Translations under genes and position numbers: made by a program
Origin: a virus
Direction: 5' to 3' (one strand)
Length of the DNA: 22,316 bases
Virus record (IMG/VR): IMGVR_UViG_3300043409_001142
Coordinates: 1 to 22,316 of that record
Shown: positions 19,344-22,316 of the stretch, one piece after another
Position numbering within the stretch: the first letter of the stretch is position 1
Layout of the letters: every line of letters begins with the position of its first letter
The notes under the pieces: model-generated
What the model was told of the DNA's origin: nothing
The model's database searches: none
What the model saw: the letters and a program-made list of their open reading frames with translations, nothing else

Positions 19344-20483
19344 ATGTATAATACATTATTGCACGTAGATATTGAGGCTAATTATGATGGTAGCACTGTA
19401 CACAGTGTTAGTATCGACATGGGCCCTCAAATTTATCTAGATAAAAATGCACATTTGACAATTAATAAAGACGGTTATACTCCACAGATTGGAGATAAGC
19501 TGTATTTTATGCCAGGTGTGAATATTCCTAGAATTAAGTTAAAAGACTTAGCCATTAACTATAACATCAAAGTTGTTAGAGATCCTAATGAGGCAGATGT
19601 AATTTTTGCAGGTGATTCAACATTTCATAAAATGTCGAATTATACATGGAAATATACACTCAAGATTGAAGATATAAAAAACTTTATTCAGGCTTGTGTT
19701 ACTAAATTAGATTCTTATGACTACGCAGTGCTTACTCGTACTTTAGAAGAATACAAAGAGCCAACAGTAGTAATGGACTATAGGGCTTCTCGTATTATAG
19801 GCGATGAAGGTTTTCCATTGTATAAAAACTTTCAAATAAATCCTGGGTCAATAGCAGATCAAAATAGAGATTCTAAGCATGTTTTGGAATTGCTTAATGA
19901 GTATAAAGATTTGTATGATATAGTTTCTTCTAAAATTTTAATCCACGAGAGTTGTTTGTTAGATAAACTTAACGGTAATGATGCAGTGGTTATTAATGAA
20001 GAAGTTTTTGAGCAGATTTCAAGTATGTTTAAAAGCTCCGATACAGACAATCATGTGTTGGCTATGGAGATTATGTCAAATTGCAACTACACAGAAAGCT
20101 TGTTGTATTTAGAAATGCTATTTCATGAGTACTATAATACTATGAGAAGTAATAATGCTCGAACACATGTGAATTTTAAGAGCTTATTGAGCTATTTGCA
20201 AAAAGACAAAAATTACTTTAGTACTAGTATTGACGAAATGATTCGCAGCTTATTAAAGAAGAAAGTACTTACTGTTGATATGGTAAATATTATTCTTTCT
20301 AAGTATTCTGACCAAGTTTCTCACGGTACAGATTGTTTTAAAGTAAAGACTTTGACTCTTAACGAAGAATATTTGAAATTTCTAAATAGTAATTATCTTT
20401 ATGAAATTCAAAAAGATTTCACTCCTGAAGTTATTCAGGTAGTAGAAGAAGTTCAAGCTACTTCAGAAGTTAAATGGCTCTAA
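19344..20483 (+). CDS. conserved phage protein of unknown function, 379 aa
   Basis: A soluble protein starting MYNTLLHVDIEANYDGSTVHSVSIDMG. The first 100 residues look beta-rich (DGYTPQIGDKLYFMPGVNIPRIKLKDL, then KVVRDPNEADVIFAGDSTF). From about residue 200 it is helical with acidic patches, ending EVVEEVQATSEVKWL, another acidic tail with Trp near the end. It sits directly downstream of the MoxR gene (9 nt) and upstream of the resolvase, and probably belongs to the same transcript. I recognise no domain. It may be a substrate or adaptor for the MoxR/vWA pair, but that rests on position alone. Confidence 0.8.
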   Translation: MYNTLLHVDIEANYDGSTVHSVSIDMGPQIYLDKNAHLTINKDGYTPQIGDKLYFMPGVNIPRIKLKDLAINYNIKVVRDPNEADVIFAGDSTFHKMSNYTWKYTLKIEDIKNFIQACVTKLDSYDYAVLTRTLEEYKEPTVVMDYRASRIIGDEGFPLYKNFQINPGSIADQNRDSKHVLELLNEYKDLYDIVSSKILIHESCLLDKLNGNDAVVINEEVFEQISSMFKSSDTDNHVLAMEIMSNCNYTESLLYLEMLFHEYYNTMRSNNARTHVNFKSLLSYLQKDKNYFSTSIDEMIRSLLKKKVLTVDMVNIILSKYSDQVSHGTDCFKVKTLTLNEEYLKFLNSNYLYEIQKDFTPEVIQVVEEVQATSEVKWL

Positions 20484-20493
20484 ATTAAATCTT

Positions 20494-21090
20494 ATGGTAA
20501 GTGCATTAAAATTAGAATTTCCAGAATTTATTACGCACATACCGCAAAGTAAATCTGTATGGATTAAAATTGGTTACAATAAAATCCATGCATCTGCGCA
20601 TTACACAACAAGAGCTGCTCTCGTAGCAGCTATGCACGGGTATATCGAAAAACACATTCCTCCGAATTTAACTATTCAAGGACCGATAGAGACAAAGCTA
20701 ACGGTATATGCTCCTTTAAATTTTGGGAACATGAAAATGGTTATGGATAAGGAAACGAATAAACGAGTAGTGCAATGGAAACCTGCTCCTGAAGGTTATA
20801 AACCTAATTGGGATATTGGCAACCTAGCATTAATCTGGCTTAAATGCTTAGACGATGTATTAATTAAGAAGGGAATCCTTCCTGATGATACTGTCGAGTA
20901 TTTACAAAGAACTACTTATGAGTTTATTCCTGTCGCTAATCTAAAAGACAGAAAATTAGTTTATAACTTAAAAACAATTAAATCAAATGGAGTATGCACA
21001 AATAGACAAACTCAACCAAAGCTTATTAAAGAAGATACTAGTAAGCCCAAAATCGTTTCTAGGCGAACAAGCCAGGTACAAAAGAAATGA
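20494..21090 (+). CDS. RusA-like Holliday junction resolvase
   Basis: A 198-residue protein. PNWDIGNLALIWLKCLDDVLIKKGILPDDTVEY (105-136) fits the RusA pattern 'D-x-D-N-x-x-K-x-x-x-D-x-L ... D-D': D107, N110, D120, D131 and D132. The usual second Asp of the first cluster is Ile-Gly here, so activity should be checked. RusA cuts four-way DNA junctions that arise in recombination-dependent replication. The last 34 residues (Lys/Gln/Thr-rich, from about 165) overlap the nuclease gene at 20987 in another frame and look like a disposable tail. Confidence 0.75.
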   Translation: MVSALKLEFPEFITHIPQSKSVWIKIGYNKIHASAHYTTRAALVAAMHGYIEKHIPPNLTIQGPIETKLTVYAPLNFGNMKMVMDKETNKRVVQWKPAPEGYKPNWDIGNLALIWLKCLDDVLIKKGILPDDTVEYLQRTTYEFIPVANLKDRKLVYNLKTIKSNGVCTNRQTQPKLIKEDTSKPKIVSRRTSQVQKK

Positions 21091-22021
21091 TACAACAACT
21101 GAGGATCATTTTATCTTTGGTACTGCCGTTGATATAATGCTAACAGGTACTTACGAAGAGTTTGAAAGTAAATTTCACAAAGTTCCTGACTCAGATTCTT
21201 GTTCTGACACAATCAAAGCTATTATTAGAGATGTTTACGAAGCCTTAGATTATATGGCTTGTGAGATTTCTGTAGAATTTGATTTGACTCAGCATGAATC
21301 TATTGTGTTAGATCATTGTAAGTATCAAAACTATCAAGGTAACTGGAAAGATCAAACAAGAGTAGACAAAGTAATCGAACAAGGTAGTGCGTATTTTGAC
21401 CTGCTTGTTAAAAGCAAGAACAAAATGATGATTACTGACTCTGAGTATGCTTTAGCTCGTAATGCTGTTATGGCGCTTAAATCTGATAAGTATACTAAAA
21501 AGTTTACTGATAAGAAACTTGACCCTAAGAATTTAGAGTTCTGGGACAAGCCTATTATCGAATTTGAATTTCTTGGTGTAGAGATGAAAGGTGAGCTAGA
21601 CAGAGTCGTGATTGATCATTACAACAAAGTAATCATTCCGATTGACTTTAAGACTACGGGTAAAACTGTCAATAGTTTTCAAAGTGATTTCTGGTCATTA
21701 AGATATGATTTTCAAGCAGCTACTTATCGTCATGGTTTGTATCAACATCCAAAGGTTATGGATTTAATCGACAAAGGTTATTCAGTGGATAATTTCCACT
21801 ACATAGTCGTTGAAAAGAATCTTACCAATAATCCTATGATATTTATTGTAGGACATGATGTAGAGCAAATCGGCATGTACGGTGGTCCATTGTCAAATGG
21901 TAGAAGATATGAAGGTCTTGAGCAAGCAATAGAACGGTTTAACTATGCCGTCGAAAATGATGCTTGGGATTATCCTATGGAGTATTATCTAAATGATGGA
22001 GTAATATATCTAGAACCATGA
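20987..22021 (+). CDS. PD-(D/E)XK nuclease, RecB/Cas4/RecE-like
   Basis: A 344-residue protein. The N-terminus MEYAQIDKLNQSLLKKILVSPKSFL followed by HFIFGTAVDIMLTG (H41) is the start of the RecB/RecE-type nuclease fold. The catalytic core follows as KGELDRVV (D205) and VIIPIDFKTTG (D220-x-K222), the PD-(D/E)XK triad. A Gln/Tyr-rich segment (QAATYRHGLYQ) resembles the 'Q-x-x-x-Y' motif of the same family. It probably degrades DNA ends or trims recombination intermediates next to the RusA-like protein. The start overlaps that gene by 104 nt out of frame; it is kept because the conserved N-terminal helix begins there. Its stop overlaps the next start (ATGA). Confidence 0.85.
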   Translation: MEYAQIDKLNQSLLKKILVSPKSFLGEQARYKRNDTTTEDHFIFGTAVDIMLTGTYEEFESKFHKVPDSDSCSDTIKAIIRDVYEALDYMACEISVEFDLTQHESIVLDHCKYQNYQGNWKDQTRVDKVIEQGSAYFDLLVKSKNKMMITDSEYALARNAVMALKSDKYTKKFTDKKLDPKNLEFWDKPIIEFEFLGVEMKGELDRVVIDHYNKVIIPIDFKTTGKTVNSFQSDFWSLRYDFQAATYRHGLYQHPKVMDLIDKGYSVDNFHYIVVEKNLTNNPMIFIVGHDVEQIGMYGGPLSNGRRYEGLEQAIERFNYAVENDAWDYPMEYYLNDGVIYLEP

Positions 22022-22316
22022 GTGATGTAAAATTTACCAGAACAGCAACTTTCTTGTTTCCATTGCTAGAAATTTCAAAGAATCTATTTGATTGTGATAT
22101 TCGTGATAAGTATAATAGGCCACAACATAAAACAAGGTTTTTAAATGCTTATTTAAATCATGAAGGAATTACAAAAGAAGAAGATTGTTTGTATCTAGTT
22201 CTTAGAAACTATCGAGATGTGAGTTTTGATACATTTTACTCAACAATTCAAGCTCTTCCTAATTATGTAGATGATTATGATATCCATGATTGTTTAATAG
22301 TTATTTTTTCTATTCC
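22018..22316 (+). CDS. hypothetical phage protein (partial, runs off the right edge)
   Basis: The first 99 codons of a gene starting in an ATGA overlap with the nuclease stop: MSDVKFTRTATFLFPLLEIS, then a charged, Tyr-rich region (FDCDIRDKYNRPQHKTRFLNAYLNHE...). No stop occurs before base 22316. No domain recognised. The overlap suggests it belongs to the same translational unit as the recombination genes. Confidence 0.8.
   Translation, partial: MSDVKFTRTATFLFPLLEISKNLFDCDIRDKYNRPQHKTRFLNAYLNHEGITKEEDCLYLVLRNYRDVSFDTFYSTIQALPNYVDDYDIHDCLIVIFSI

Noticed and set aside
1-22316. Global reassignment of the TAG codon, as in some crAss-like phages
   Set aside because: All genes are continuous under the standard code with TAA/TGA stops and the single TAG is followed directly by another good start; no fragmented genes call for recoding.
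1-22316. CRISPR arrays, insertion sequences, integrase or attachment sites
   Set aside because: No regularly spaced repeats, transposase or integrase motifs or paired terminal repeats were seen; the only mobile element is the group I intron.

Overview
The window looks like part of the genome of a lytic, tailed double-stranded DNA phage infecting a Bacteroidota host, probably crAss-like or a relative. Four things point there: every recognisable gene is on the + strand; genes are packed with 1-8 nt overlaps (ATGA, TAATG, TGATG); the DNA is AT-rich and start codons almost never have a Shine-Dalgarno sequence, as expected for Bacteroidota; and the gene set is a phage replication module (family A polymerase, DnaB-like helicase, DnaG-like primase, UvsW/XPB-like SF2 helicase, RecA-like NTPase, RusA-like resolvase, PD-(D/E)XK nuclease). 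The family placement is inference from gene content; no search was run.

Region 1 (1-4340) holds small accessory genes in short transcription units separated by clear intrinsic terminators. It includes a run of three tiny membrane proteins translationally coupled by ATGA overlaps (1053-1524), two proteins with signal peptides (1612 and 2205), a 170-residue protein expressed alone between two terminators behind a structured leader (2826), and a Myb/SANT-like DNA-binding protein (3678). A 15-nt element (TATTTATTCCTTAAA or close variants) lies 9-10 nt upstream of several start codons that follow gaps or terminators.

Region 2 (4340-6834) has two tRNA genes (a clear tRNA-Leu(TAA) and a tRNA with an abnormal anticodon arm), then tiny overlapping genes leading to a radical-SAM protein of the spore photoproduct lyase type.

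Region 3 (6834-15925) is the replication core: PolA, a DnaA-domain-IV-like protein, SF2 helicase, several small genes, DnaB-like helicase, RecA-like NTPase, two proteins with acidic tails ending in Trp (possible ssDNA-binding proteins), and a primase whose start codon directly follows an intrinsic terminator.

Region 4 (15922-22316) starts with a vWA/zinc-metallopeptidase-like protein and its MoxR-type AAA+ ATPase partner. The MoxR gene is split by a group I intron (17536-18584) carrying a GIY-YIG homing endonuclease. The intron boundaries can be fixed from the sequence: the internal guide pairs with both exons (P1 of 7 bp, P10 of 4 bp), and joining them restores an uninterrupted 389-residue ATPase. 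A conserved protein of unknown function, the RusA-like resolvase, the PD-(D/E)XK nuclease (overlapping RusA by 104 nt out of frame) and a partial gene follow.

The points most worth a second look are the intron with its endonuclease in the P1 loop, the odd tRNA, the terminator abutting the primase start, the paired acidic-Trp tails, the recurrent start-site element, and several strong hairpins inside coding sequences near their starts.
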